From NCBI GenBank assembly GCA_021798635.1, contig JAJZGH010000147.1, positions 1-12,081 of the forward strand: 12,081 nucleotides of DNA, given 5' to 3'. The stretch's first letter is position 1, and every line of letters starts with the position of its first letter. Source of the stretch: Planctomycetota bacterium. Lineage in GTDB: Bacteria; Planctomycetota; Phycisphaerae; WQYP01. The position numbers were made by a program, and so were the translations under genes. Of this stretch, positions 1 through 7,183 are shown piece after piece. The notes beneath the pieces are model-generated. The model ran no database searches. It was given only the letters and a program-made list of their open reading frames with translations, and was not told the DNA's origin.

Positions 1-28
1 ACAACTTATCGGCTGCAGCGGCAAGCAT
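1..28 (-). CDS. possible 5' end of a next gene (partial, speculative)
   Basis: On the minus strand an ATG at 28 opens a frame that reads M-L-A-A-A-A-D-K-L and runs off the window edge, 15 bases after the stop of the JAMM gene. That spacing would suit a co-transcribed partner. There is no clear Shine-Dalgarno sequence before it, and nine residues are too few to identify a family. It is listed only because JAMM genes often sit in operons with ThiF/MoeB, ThiS/MoaD or cysteine synthase genes. Confidence 0.15.
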
Positions 29-43
29 TTTATTGGCAAAGCG

Positions 44-487
44 TCACGGCGTGACGTTAACGGGGCATGAGCGAACCAGACCGGTATTATCGTCAAGCTC
101 CCAGGCCGCAGGTGGCTGTTGTTGCGTTGAACCCGCTGGAACAATCAGATAGACCAACTCCGGCCAGAGAGCCTGTGCGTCTGTGTGGCTGATGGCAGCG
201 CTGTGGTCAGGATGAGAATGGTAGATGCCCACAATGACCTGATGCAGCAAGTCCATCTGTTTCTCCACGCTCATCCATATTGGCGGGGCGATGGTATAGG
301 CACGGCGGCGGCTTTCTGGTACCGCGTTGTTGGCCACGGGCACAGAGGAGGTCACGCGCGTGGTGTCGCCGACGGATTCTCCGATCAGAAAACCGCAGGC
401 TTCAAAGGGGTAGTCACGTTGGGCATGGCTACGCAGCACCTCCAGCAGGGGCGCAGTAATAATCAGGTGTCGGCGGGTAGGAGTCAT
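44..487 (-). CDS. JAMM/MPN (Mov34) family metalloprotease, M67 peptidase
   Basis: This encodes a 147-residue cytoplasmic zinc peptidase of the JAMM fold. The full JAMM signature is visible: Glu29 in the FEACGFLIG segment, then H90-S-H92-P, Ser100 and Asp103, matching E...HxHPx6SxxD. Bacterial stand-alone JAMM proteins (Mec/QbsD type) remove C-terminal residues from ThiS/MoaD-like sulfur carriers to expose the Gly-Gly end, or act as deubiquitinase-like enzymes. The frame stays open upstream to 631, but that extension lies inside the divergent rhodanese gene and has low-complexity Arg/Ser content. The ATG at 487 gives the normal family length. Its Shine-Dalgarno sequence is weak. A rhodanese gene lies divergently 80 bases away, and both fit sulfur-transfer chemistry. 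The family is certain; the substrate is unknown. Confidence 0.9.
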   Translation of the reverse strand: MTPTRRHLIITAPLLEVLRSHAQRDYPFEACGFLIGESVGDTTRVTSSVPVANNAVPESRRRAYTIAPPIWMSVEKQMDLLHQVIVGIYHSHPDHSAAISHTDAQALWPELVYLIVPAGSTQQQPPAAWELDDNTGLVRSCPVNVTP

Positions 488-513
488 AAACAATTCCGCA
501 ACAGAACGAACCT

Positions 514-526
514 TGCTTATAATAAC
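514..526. promoter_or_regulatory. possible divergent promoter core between JAMM and rhodanese genes
   Basis: The short divergent gap holds an AT-rich core. On the plus strand TATAAT lies at 518-523, which would place a transcript start near 530, upstream of the rhodanese ATG at 568. On the minus strand the same core reads TATTAT and could serve the JAMM gene. No good -35 hexamer is visible in either direction, so this rests on the -10 match and the gene layout alone. Confidence 0.4.
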
Positions 527-567
527 ACCGTCTGGACTAAATGAGTTTCCAGTATTCGGAGAATGTG

Positions 568-972
568 ATGACCCACCCCACTCGCGATCCAACCCCCACG
601 CCGGCAGCACCCGCCGCCTCCGCGGCACCAAAAATCAATTTGAATCCGGAATGGGAAGTGCATCCCCTGGATGTGCATAAACTGAAAAACACCGGAACCG
701 CGTTATTAATTCTGGATGTGCGCCAACCGAAAGAATGGGATTTAACCCACATAGACGGTGCCAAGCTGATCCCACTGGACCAGTTGCCGCAGCGCGTTAC
801 CGAGCTGGAAAATTGGCGCGATAAACCCATTGTCGTGCATTGTCACCACGGGGCGCGGTCCTTACGGGCGGCAGCCTGGTTACGGCAGGCGGGCTTCGCG
901 CAGGTTAAGTCCATGGCGGGGGGCATAGAGGCATGGAGTTTGCTGGTGGACAAGGCCGTTGGTCGGTATTAA
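568..972 (+). CDS. single-domain rhodanese-like sulfurtransferase
   Basis: This is a 134-residue protein whose residues 30-130 form one rhodanese domain. It has the ILDVRQPKEW and HIDGAKLIP motifs and an active-site loop C92-H-H-G-A-R97 followed by Ser, the loop type that carries a persulfide on the Cys. The sequence resembles the rhodanese domain found at the C-terminus of MoeB/ThiF-type enzymes, so a sulfur donor role to a carrier protein is plausible. The first 25 residues are a Pro/Ala-rich tail with no signal peptide features. The ATG at 568 was chosen because GGAGA lies at 558-562, five bases upstream. An in-frame ATG at 541 is possible but would have almost no leader if the TATAAT at 518 is the promoter. 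The gene diverges from the JAMM protease gene. Confidence 0.88.
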   Translation: MTHPTRDPTPTPAAPAASAAPKINLNPEWEVHPLDVHKLKNTGTALLILDVRQPKEWDLTHIDGAKLIPLDQLPQRVTELENWRDKPIVVHCHHGARSLRAAAWLRQAGFAQVKSMAGGIEAWSLLVDKAVGRY

Positions 973-1064
973 TTGTGCCGCCTGCTATCGGGATTGCGGC
1001 GGGTCAAAACATAGCCCTGTGCCGGGCTTCAGTGAGGGCCGCACGGTCATGGCGGCCTTGTCGC

Positions 1065-1093
1065 TTTGCCATGGGGGTATTTTGGCCTATACT
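1065..1093 (+). promoter_or_regulatory. candidate sigma-70-type promoter of serA
   Basis: TATACT at 1088-1093 is preceded by TTTGCC at 1065-1070 with a 17-base spacer. The predicted transcript start is near 1100, immediately before the leader hairpin at 1101-1129. TATACT also lies just upstream of two other plus-strand genes in this window (8809 and 9796), which supports its use as a -10 element here. This is inferred from sequence only. Confidence 0.45.
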
Positions 1094-1100
1094 TCTGGAT

Positions 1101-1129
1101 TCCGGAAGGGTTTTTTGCAAACTTCCGGA
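1101..1129 (+). promoter_or_regulatory. hairpin in the serA leader
   Basis: TCCGGAAG (1101-1108) and CTTCCGGA (1122-1129) are perfect inverted arms of 8 bp. They can extend inward by TTT/AAA across a GG bulge. The hairpin would begin at about the first transcribed base. The T-run (1111-1116) is inside the loop, not after the stem, so this is not a standard terminator. The same segment carries the direct repeat ACTTCTGGATT (1091-1101) and ACTTCCGGATT (1121-1131), 10 of 11 bases alike. It could be an mRNA 5'-end stabiliser or a protein-binding operator; neither is shown. Confidence 0.4.
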
Positions 1130-1170
1130 TTGGTAATGGTAGTCGTTGAATTGGAATGGGATTTTCTAAG

Positions 1171-2784
1171 ATGATTAAAATTCTTGTAGCCGACAAAATC
1201 GCCGATGAGGGCTTGGACCTGTTAAAAGCGCAACCCGATGTAGAATTAACCAATAAACCCAAGTGGAATCCTGGTGAACTCGCCGCTGAAATCGGCAATC
1301 ATGATGGAGCCATTATCCGCAGCGGCGTGAAAATTAAAGCGTCGGAGCTGGAAAATCCCGGTCGCCTCAAGGCCATCGCCCGCGCGGGAGTTGGCGTGGA
1401 TAATGTGGATGTAACGGCCGCCACTAAGGCGGGCGTATTGGTGATGAATACGCCGGATGCCAATACCATTACCACAGCGGAACATGCCATTGGGCTGATG
1501 ATGGCCCTGTCGCGGAAGCTGGCTGCCGCCGATGCTCATGTTCGTGCGGGGTTGTGGGAACGCAACAAATACATGGGCACGCAGTTGGCGGGCAAAACAC
1601 TGGGGATCATCGGCTTTGGCCGCATTGGCCGTGCGGTGGCCAAGCGCGCACTGGGTCTGGAAATGAAAGTGGTGGCGTTTGATCCATTTTTCTTCGCCAA
1701 TAACGCCCTGGATGGCCAGGTCTCCATGACCCATGATGTTGAATCCCTGCTGCCCCAGTGTGATTACATCACCGTGCATGTGCCGGGTGATAAAACCAAG
1801 GGCCTTATTGACGCGGCCAAAATCGCGTTGTGCAAAAAAGGTGTGCGGTTTATCAATTGCGCCCGCGGCGGCGTTATCAGTGAAAAAGATTTGGCGGAGG
1901 CCATTACCTCCGGGCATGTGGCGGGTGCCGCGCTGGACGTGTTTGAAACTGAACCGCCGGCCAATACTTCACCGTTGTTCGCCCTGGGCGATAAAGTACT
2001 GCTGACGCCTCATTTAGGAGCCAGCACCAACGAAGCCCAGACGGCGGTTTCCGTTGACGCGGTCAATGAGATTCTGCTGTATCTCCGGGGCAAGGGTATT
2101 GAAGGTGCGGTGAACGCCGGCGGCATTGAGATGAATCTTTCCGCGCCGGAAAAGGCGTATGCGGATCTGGCCCAGCGTATGGGCATTATTCTTGGGGCGA
2201 TCGCGGAAAAGGGCTTCAGTTCCATTACATTGCGCACCAATGGCGAACTGCCCAAACGTATTGCCGCCACCCTGCAGCGTCTGGCCGTGATTGAATTGTT
2301 AAAGGGCCATATTGATCAGACTCCCAATGTGGTCAACGTGCTGCATCTGGCGGAGCAGCGCGGTATCAGTATTCGACAGGAGACCATGGGGCAGGCGATG
2401 CAGCGCACGCTTCAGCACAGCATCGAGCTGGAAATCACCGAAGGCGATCATCGGCATTCCACCATCGGAACAGTGTTTGCGGATAATTTGCCGCGCGTGC
2501 TGGCGATTAAGGGCTATTGGATGGATATGGTGCCGGAAGGTGCCATGGCCCTGATTGTCAACAAAGACCGTCCCGGGGTAATCGGGTTTGTGGGCAATAC
2601 CTTCGGCCAGCAGAAAATCAACATTGCCGATATGAGCATCAGCCGCAAGGGCGACAAAGCCCTGATGTTGCTGAAGCTGGATGCTCCACCGACGGCGGAA
2701 TGTTTGGCGGCTCTGCAGAAAGATTCGGGAATTGAAGTAGTCAAGACGTTTGTCCTGCCGGCCTTGCCGTCGGCGGGGGCGTGA
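1171..2784 (+). CDS. serA: D-3-phosphoglycerate dehydrogenase
   Basis: SerA oxidises 3-phosphoglycerate to 3-phosphohydroxypyruvate with NAD+, the first step of serine synthesis, in the cytoplasm. The 537-residue product has the long three-part layout: the catalytic and NAD-binding domains (about 1-320), an intervening allosteric substrate-binding domain (about 320-450), and a C-terminal ACT domain (about 460-537, starting near [17 protein letters not shown]) that normally senses serine. The Rossmann motif GFGRIG is at 148-153. The expected catalytic residues are Arg232 in [10 protein letters not shown], Glu261 in FETEPP and His281 in LTPHLGAST. An ATG at 1156 is in frame, but the start at 1171 gives the family-typical [11 protein letters not shown]-terminus. 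The Shine-Dalgarno sequence is weak (GGAATGGG, 1153-1160). A regulator gene follows after 16 bases. Confidence 0.97.
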   Translation: MIKILVADKIADEGLDLLKAQPDVELTNKPKWNPGELAAEIGNHDGAIIRSGVKIKASELENPGRLKAIARAGVGVDNVDVTAATKAGVLVMNTPDANTITTAEHAIGLMMALSRKLAAADAHVRAGLWERNKYMGTQLAGKTLGIIGFGRIGRAVAKRALGLEMKVVAFDPFFFANNALDGQVSMTHDVESLLPQCDYITVHVPGDKTKGLIDAAKIALCKKGVRFINCARGGVISEKDLAEAITSGHVAGAALDVFETEPPANTSPLFALGDKVLLTPHLGASTNEAQTAVSVDAVNEILLYLRGKGIEGAVNAGGIEMNLSAPEKAYADLAQRMGIILGAIAEKGFSSITLRTNGELPKRIAATLQRLAVIELLKGHIDQTPNVVNVLHLAEQRGISIRQETMGQAMQRTLQHSIELEITEGDHRHSTIGTVFADNLPRVLAIKGYWMDMVPEGAMALIVNKDRPGVIGFVGNTFGQQKINIADMSISRKGDKALMLLKLDAPPTAECLAALQKDSGIEVVKTFVLPALPSAGA

Positions 2785-2800
2785 TTCAGGAAGCCGGGCT

Positions 2801-3148
2801 ATGGCAAAACGCATCGCAGGTGAATTGCGGAAATTATCCCGGTTTCAATGGGATGATAAGACTTTTGCCGCAATTTTTAGCGCTCTGGGGGAACCCACGC
2901 GGGTGCACATCATGGAAATTCTCCCGCGCGAGGCCATTTGCGAAGATATGTACAACGTCATTGAATTAGCCCGGGAACTGGGACTGACTCAACCCACGAT
3001 CTCGCATCATTTGAAACTTCTGCGCACCGCGGGCCTGGTGAAAAGCCGCCGACAGTGCAACAGCGTCTATTTTTACGTGAATCAGCCGGTGGTTCGAGCG
3101 TGGCTCAATGAGGTCGGCAAGCGTTTTGGCTGCGGGAGCGGCGCTTAG
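2801..3148 (+). CDS. ArsR-family winged-helix transcriptional regulator
   Basis: This 115-residue protein is a small DNA-binding repressor of the ArsR/SmtB fold. Residues 22-95 carry the family pattern: FSALGEPTRVHIMEIL (helix 1-2), the recognition helix LTQPTISHHLKLLRTAGLV (about 62-80), and the beta wing RRQCNSVYFYV. The classical metal-binding CxC at the start of the recognition region is missing. The cysteines are C47, C86 and C111, so the ligand is not predictable and may not be a metal. CAGGAAG at 2787-2793 stands seven bases before the ATG. A longer frame starting at 2750 would overlap serA and lacks family similarity. It lies 16 bases after serA, probably in one transcript, and upstream of speA. 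The target is unknown; serA or speA are candidates by position only. Confidence 0.9.
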   Translation: MAKRIAGELRKLSRFQWDDKTFAAIFSALGEPTRVHIMEILPREAICEDMYNVIELARELGLTQPTISHHLKLLRTAGLVKSRRQCNSVYFYVNQPVVRAWLNEVGKRFGCGSGA

Positions 3149-3274
3149 ACGGTGCAGGCCGGTGCGTTACTAAGTGTTATGCAATAAGAATCATTTAATG
3201 GTTGGTGCAGGCCCGGCAGATCGGCAAATTGGAATGAGCTGACGGCGGGCCGCAATAAACCGGGAGTCAACACG

Positions 3275-5200
3275 GTGATGAATCTCTCTTCAGGATGGTC
3301 CATTCAAGATGCCGTGGATACCTACGGAATCAATAACTGGGGCAAGGGATATTTTTCCATTAATCCACAGGGCAATGTAGCGGTGCACCCGGAAAAAAAT
3401 CCGCAACGCTCGATCGATCTGAAAAAGCTGGTGGACCAATTGATTATGCGCGATATTCAATTGCCTACGCTAGTGCGGTTCAGCGGCATTCTGCGCCACC
3501 GCATGGGCGAAATGAACGATGCCTTCCAAAGCGCTATTGCGGAAAATAATTACAAGGGTAAATATATCTGTGTTTACCCCATTAAGGTCAATCAGCAGCG
3601 CCATGTGGTAGAGGAAATTCTGGAAGTTGGTGCGCAGTACGGCTGGGGACTGGAAGCCGGCAGCAAACCGGAACTGCTGGTGGTCTTGGCGCTGACCAAC
3701 GGCAAAGACACGCCCATTATCTGCAACGGATTCAAAGATGATGAGTTTATTGAAACCGTGGTCCTGGCGCAAAAGCTGGGCAAAAAAATTATTCCCGTCA
3801 TTGAAAAATTCACCGAACTGGAACTGCTGATTAAATACGGCGAAAAGCACGGCGTGCGCCCGCAAATGGGAATGCGCGTGAAACTGGCAACCCGCGGCAG
3901 CGGGCGCTGGGAATCCTCCGGCGGGGCGCGCAGCAAATTCGGGCTTTTTGTCGCGGAAATATTGCGGGCCTTGGAATATCTGAAAGAACGCAACATGCAG
4001 GACTGCATCAAGCTGCTGCATTTTCATCTTGGCAGCCAGATCACCAATATCCGCACCGTTAAAAATGCCCTCAACGAAGCGGCACGCGTCTACAGCGAAC
4101 TGGCGCGCGCGGGAGCGGGATTGGAATATCTGGATGTCGGCGGCGGCCTGGGTGTGGATTATGACGGCAGCCAGACCAATTTTGAATCCTCCACCAATTA
4201 CACCCTGCGCGAATACGCCGGTGATGTGATTTTCCGCATCCAATCCGTGTGCGATGAGTGCGGCGTCAAGCATCCGACCATTATCAGTGAAAGCGGCCGG
4301 GCGATGGTCGCGTACCACAGCCTGCTGGTATTTAATGTCCTGGGCGTCAGCGGCTTTGACTATTTTGATGTACCGCATGAACTGCCGGCCGGCGATGATA
4401 TTCCGCAGCCGGTCAAAGACCTTTTTGATTCCTGGAAAGATGTGAACAAAAAGAATTTTCTGGAAATATATCATGACGCTTCGCAACAGCGCGATGAGGC
4501 TCTGAATTTGTTTAATCTGGGGTATTTGAGCCTGGAATTACGCAGTCTTACTGAAAAGCTCTATTGGAGCGTATGCGGCAAAATCCTGAAGGTGCTCAAG
4601 GAAATTGAATACGTCGGCGATGATTTTGAAACGCTGGAATCTCAGCTTTCCGATACCTATTTCTGCAACTTTTCGCTGTTTCAGTCCATGCCGGATTCCT
4701 GGGCCATTAAACAGTTGTTCCCCATTATGCCCATTCACCGCCTGGCGGAAGAACCAACCCGGCGGGGCGTATTGGCGGATATTACCTGTGACAGCGACGG
4801 CAAGATAGATTGTTTTATCGACTTGCGTGATGTGAAAAAGACGCTGGAACTGCATGAATACAACGGCTCCGATTATTTTATCGGGGCATTTCTGGTGGGT
4901 GCCTATCAGGAAATTCTCGGTGATTTGCATAATTTGCTGGGGGATACCAATGCCGTGCACGTGGAACTTGATGAAGCCGGTGAAATCCATGTCGATGAAT
5001 TAGTCCGCGGCGATTCCGTACGCGAAGTGCTGCAATATGTGCAGTTTAATGCCGATGAACTTATGGCCCGGATGCACAAAGATGTGGAACGGGCCGTGCG
5101 GGAAAAGACCATCTCCATTGAAGAATCCGCATTGCTGCTGCGCTTCTATGATTCAGGTTTGCAGGGTTACACGTACCTTGAGGAACCACATGAACGGTAA
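3275..5200 (+). CDS. speA: biosynthetic arginine decarboxylase (PLP-dependent)
   Basis: SpeA converts arginine to agmatine and CO2, the first step of the agmatine route to putrescine and spermidine. The 641-residue product matches the E. coli type along its whole length. Near the N-terminus it has a YGINNWGKGYFSI segment. The PLP lysine is Lys104 in VYPIKVNQ. HFHLGSQ (about 247-253), DVGGGLGVDYDG and ESGRAMVAYHS follow. The carboxy-terminal part has NFSLFQSMPDSW, the catalytic-site cysteine at about 505 in TCDSDGKID, and GAYQEILGDLHNLLGD, ending in GLQGYTYLEE. CGGGAG (3261-3266) sits eight bases before the GTG at 3275. An ATG directly after it (3278) is an equally possible start. It overlaps the psd start by 11 bases, so the two are likely translated together. 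Confidence 0.97.
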   Translation: MMNLSSGWSIQDAVDTYGINNWGKGYFSINPQGNVAVHPEKNPQRSIDLKKLVDQLIMRDIQLPTLVRFSGILRHRMGEMNDAFQSAIAENNYKGKYICVYPIKVNQQRHVVEEILEVGAQYGWGLEAGSKPELLVVLALTNGKDTPIICNGFKDDEFIETVVLAQKLGKKIIPVIEKFTELELLIKYGEKHGVRPQMGMRVKLATRGSGRWESSGGARSKFGLFVAEILRALEYLKERNMQDCIKLLHFHLGSQITNIRTVKNALNEAARVYSELARAGAGLEYLDVGGGLGVDYDGSQTNFESSTNYTLREYAGDVIFRIQSVCDECGVKHPTIISESGRAMVAYHSLLVFNVLGVSGFDYFDVPHELPAGDDIPQPVKDLFDSWKDVNKKNFLEIYHDASQQRDEALNLFNLGYLSLELRSLTEKLYWSVCGKILKVLKEIEYVGDDFETLESQLSDTYFCNFSLFQSMPDSWAIKQLFPIMPIHRLAEEPTRRGVLADITCDSDGKIDCFIDLRDVKKTLELHEYNGSDYFIGAFLVGAYQEILGDLHNLLGDTNAVHVELDEAGEIHVDELVRGDSVREVLQYVQFNADELMARMHKDVERAVREKTISIEESALLLRFYDSGLQGYTYLEEPHER

Positions 5201-5870
5201 AGATCCGCAGTGGCCGGGCCTATCGCTTTTCGGCTGGTGCTATTGGCTGCCCATGCTGATTACCGGCATATTATTCATGGGGATGCTCTATTTTGTCACG
5301 CCGATTCTCACAGGCCTGATGGGGCTTGTAACGCTGGCATGTATGTTGTTTTTTCGCGATCCGCCCCGTTTTATTCCGGATCAACCCGGCCTGATGGTTT
5401 CCCCGGCTGACGGCAAAATTGTTGAAATTACCCGATTGGAACACCACGACGCATTAAGCGGTCCGGCTTTGCGTATCGGCATATTTTTAAGCGTGTTAGA
5501 TGTACATATTAACAGAAGCCCATGTGATGGCGTCGTGGCATCCGCGCGTTTTGAGCCGGGAGAATTTCTTGATGCCCGCAACCCACAGGCCGGCATCCGC
5601 AATCAATCCAACACCCTGATACTCCATGCATCCTCGGCTCAGGATCATCCGCCGATCGCGATTGTCCGGCAGATTGTCGGTGCCATCGCCCGGCGGATCA
5701 TCTGCCCCATTACCATCGGAGCACACCTCAAACGCGGCGAACGCTTCGGCATGATTGCCTTCGGCAGCCGCACCGAATTAATTGTCCCGGATGCTGATAC
5801 CTGGGAACCTCTGGTGCAAATCGGGCAACAAGTCAAAGGCGGAAGCACCGTGCTATTGCGGAAGCGTTAA
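5190..5870 (+). CDS. psd: phosphatidylserine decarboxylase, short pyruvoyl-dependent type
   Basis: Psd removes CO2 from phosphatidylserine to give phosphatidylethanolamine at the inner membrane. The 226-residue proenzyme is of the short type. It has two hydrophobic segments at about residues 15-35 and 38-55, then FFRDPPR, VSPADGK (Asp74), [11 protein letters not shown] (His106) and the self-cleavage site FGSR with Ser193. Cleavage there would leave a C-terminal alpha chain of 34 residues bearing the pyruvoyl group. A later GGST near the C-terminus is probably not the processing site, because the alpha chain would then be only a few residues long. GAGGA (5180-5184) is five bases before the ATG, inside the end of speA. 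No pssA gene for phosphatidylserine synthesis is in the window. The stop interlocks with that of the convergent prepilin gene. Confidence 0.94.
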   Translation: MNGKDPQWPGLSLFGWCYWLPMLITGILFMGMLYFVTPILTGLMGLVTLACMLFFRDPPRFIPDQPGLMVSPADGKIVEITRLEHHDALSGPALRIGIFLSVLDVHINRSPCDGVVASARFEPGEFLDARNPQAGIRNQSNTLILHASSAQDHPPIAIVRQIVGAIARRIICPITIGAHLKRGERFGMIAFGSRTELIVPDADTWEPLVQIGQQVKGGSTVLLRKR

Positions 5871-6868
5871 TTATTGGCGTCTGGCACAAACATGCGAAAC
5901 AGCGGGTCCTGCATGGCCGTTTCAAACGCGACCGAGCCGGAAACTCCGCCGCCCATGGCGTTGGGAGCATTGTGATATTGCACCTGCGACATCCATTCAA
6001 CATGGCCATCCCAGAACCCCAGGTTACCTCCGCCATTATGTCGAGCGCTTAAATAATCACCGGTGTTGTATCCGATCGGGTCCATAACTTCATCATTAAA
6101 CAATGATTTTTGCCCGGATTCTTCCAGAAACACCAGGAATCGCGGGTTGGTAATGGTGGCGTCACGGATAGGATAACTCCACGGCGTCGTGTAGGTTCCG
6201 CCTCCGCCGCCGGCACCACTGCCGAATATGGTTGGCAAAACTTTGGATTGTGAATTCAGAAGCGAATTGATGGAATAGCTCCAGAATCCCCCGTTCCCCG
6301 GGCCGGTTAATATGGTTCTGCCGTCCGGGCTAAGCCGCAAGGCTTGGGCGCTGGTGCGAATACCGTTATCCACCGGACACATGAAAATGCGGGCGAAGCG
6401 GTTGTGCAGGGGGTTCAAATTTAAGGTTGCCGCCACACTTCCTGCCGGAGCGGAACCTCCAAAACCCAGCAGGTTGGGCACCATCGGTGCCTGGGGAACA
6501 CCCGCCATATATGGATAGAGGGCACCATAATAAAGATTGTAATCGGCGGTGGAATTCCAGACGCTGGTTTCCTGAGCCGTCGGATTGGTTGAGTTATTGG
6601 CGGGATGAGGAAATAAAATTCCGTTCAGCGGAAATGAACCGTCATTGGTTTGTACATATTCACGCAGGCCCGTGAGAAGCTGCTTGACGTTACTTTCACA
6701 TACGACCGCATTGGCATCCGCCCGGGCCTGCGCCAGCGCGGGCAACAAAAGCGAAATCAACAGCGCAATAATGGAGATAACCACCAGCAATTCAATCAGC
6801 GTAAAGGCCCGAATTTTTTGCCCTGTCCCAATCGTCGCCGGGCGGTCGGTAGCAGAATCATTTTTCAT
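5867..6868 (-). CDS. planctomycete prepilin-like protein (type IV pilin/pseudopilin N-terminus, H-x9-DG)
   Basis: The 333-residue product has a type IV prepilin N-terminus: a basic leader of 21 residues ending KIRA, then F22-T-L-I-E26 and a long hydrophobic helix (22-45) rich in Ile, Leu and Val. The leader peptidase would cut before F22. The residue before the cut is Ala, not the classical Gly. Near the C-terminus is H277-x9-D287-G288 ([18 protein letters not shown]), the motif that marks a large paralogous family in planctomycetes with dozens of copies per genome. The individual role is unknown; such proteins are exported or surface-associated pseudopilins. AGGGG (6875-6879 on the minus strand) lies six bases before the ATG. 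No secretion-system genes are adjacent. Its TAA shares TTAA with the stop of psd. Confidence 0.92.
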   Translation of the reverse strand: MKNDSATDRPATIGTGQKIRAFTLIELLVVISIIALLISLLLPALAQARADANAVVCESNVKQLLTGLREYVQTNDGSFPLNGILFPHPANNSTNPTAQETSVWNSTADYNLYYGALYPYMAGVPQAPMVPNLLGFGGSAPAGSVAATLNLNPLHNRFARIFMCPVDNGIRTSAQALRLSPDGRTILTGPGNGGFWSYSINSLLNSQSKVLPTIFGSGAGGGGGTYTTPWSYPIRDATITNPRFLVFLEESGQKSLFNDEVMDPIGYNTGDYLSARHNGGGNLGFWDGHVEWMSQVQYHNAPNAMGGGVSGSVAFETAMQDPLFRMFVPDANN

Positions 6869-6937
6869 ACGTTACCCCTGTTAACAACTGCGTAAAACGC
6901 CCTTGGTGATTTTATGCGACCAGATTCCCTTCCGTTT

Positions 6938-6963
6938 GATCACGGAATCAATATCCAGTGATC
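6938..6963 (-). promoter_or_regulatory. inverted repeat in the prepilin gene upstream region
   Basis: GATCACGGA (6938-6946) pairs with TCCAGTGATC (6954-6963), nine base pairs with one bulged base and the 7-base loop ATCAATA. It lies 70 bases upstream of the prepilin ATG on the minus strand, so it is either a leader hairpin or an operator (outer half-sites GATCAC and GTGATC). No regulator is identified. Confidence 0.3.
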
Positions 6964-7099
6964 CCCGTGTATGGCCTAACGCACCAACAAGAGCGTTGAT
7001 GCAGTTTACACTAAAGTTTTCTTGTTCGTAATAGTAAAAATATTATCGGATGTCGCGTTATGGGCGCTTCGCGCTTCGCCCAACGGCTGATAATTTTAA

Positions 7100-7127
7100 G
7101 CGATCATGCAAAAGCGTCGTGCATCGC
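7100..7127 (-). terminator. weak candidate terminator of the ketoacyl-synthase gene
   Basis: On the minus strand GCGATGCA (7127-7120) can pair with the TGC and ATCGC parts of TGCATGATCGC (7110-7100) across a 3-base bulge. TTAAAATTAT follows. It lies about 57 bases after the stop codon at 7184. The stem is bulged and the T-tract interrupted, so termination is only possible, not likely. Confidence 0.2.
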
Positions 7128-7183
7128 AGAAATGATGTTTCAAATGTCCGCGCCCTCAAAACGAGCGGATCCGGTCTTCCTGT

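Larger units (their letters stand above)
6869..7183 (-). other. gene-free gap between the ketoacyl-synthase and prepilin genes
   Basis: These 315 bases lie between two minus-strand genes and contain no credible coding frame. They hold the AGGGG ribosome binding site of the prepilin gene, a hairpin at 6938-6963 in its probable leader, a 6-bp stem TGGGCG/CGCCCA (7061-7066 and 7077-7082), and a bulged stem near 7100-7127 that could end the upstream transcript. AT-rich tracts at 7010-7046 could hold a minus-strand promoter, but no convincing -35/-10 pair was found. Confidence 0.5.

Noticed and set aside
488..631. N-terminal extension of the JAMM protein to 631
   Set aside because: The extra 48 residues are antisense to the rhodanese gene, have no family similarity, and would remove any room for a promoter.
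1109..1121. T-run near 1111-1116 as a terminator for the rhodanese gene
   Set aside because: The T-run sits in the loop of the hairpin, before the second arm, so it cannot act as the U-tract of an intrinsic terminator on the plus strand.
1246..1917. 223-codon open frame on the minus strand
   Set aside because: It is antisense to the conserved dehydrogenase domains of serA and has no domain or ribosome binding site.
3470..4486. 338-codon open frame on the minus strand
   Set aside because: It lies fully within speA, which matches its family along the whole length; the reverse product has no recognisable domain, and its openness follows from speA codon bias.
5846..5857. GGST near the end of Psd as the self-cleavage site (LGST-like)
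   Set aside because: Cleavage there would leave a chain of only about eight residues. FGSR at Ser193 gives the usual 34-residue alpha chain and the right context for short-type enzymes.
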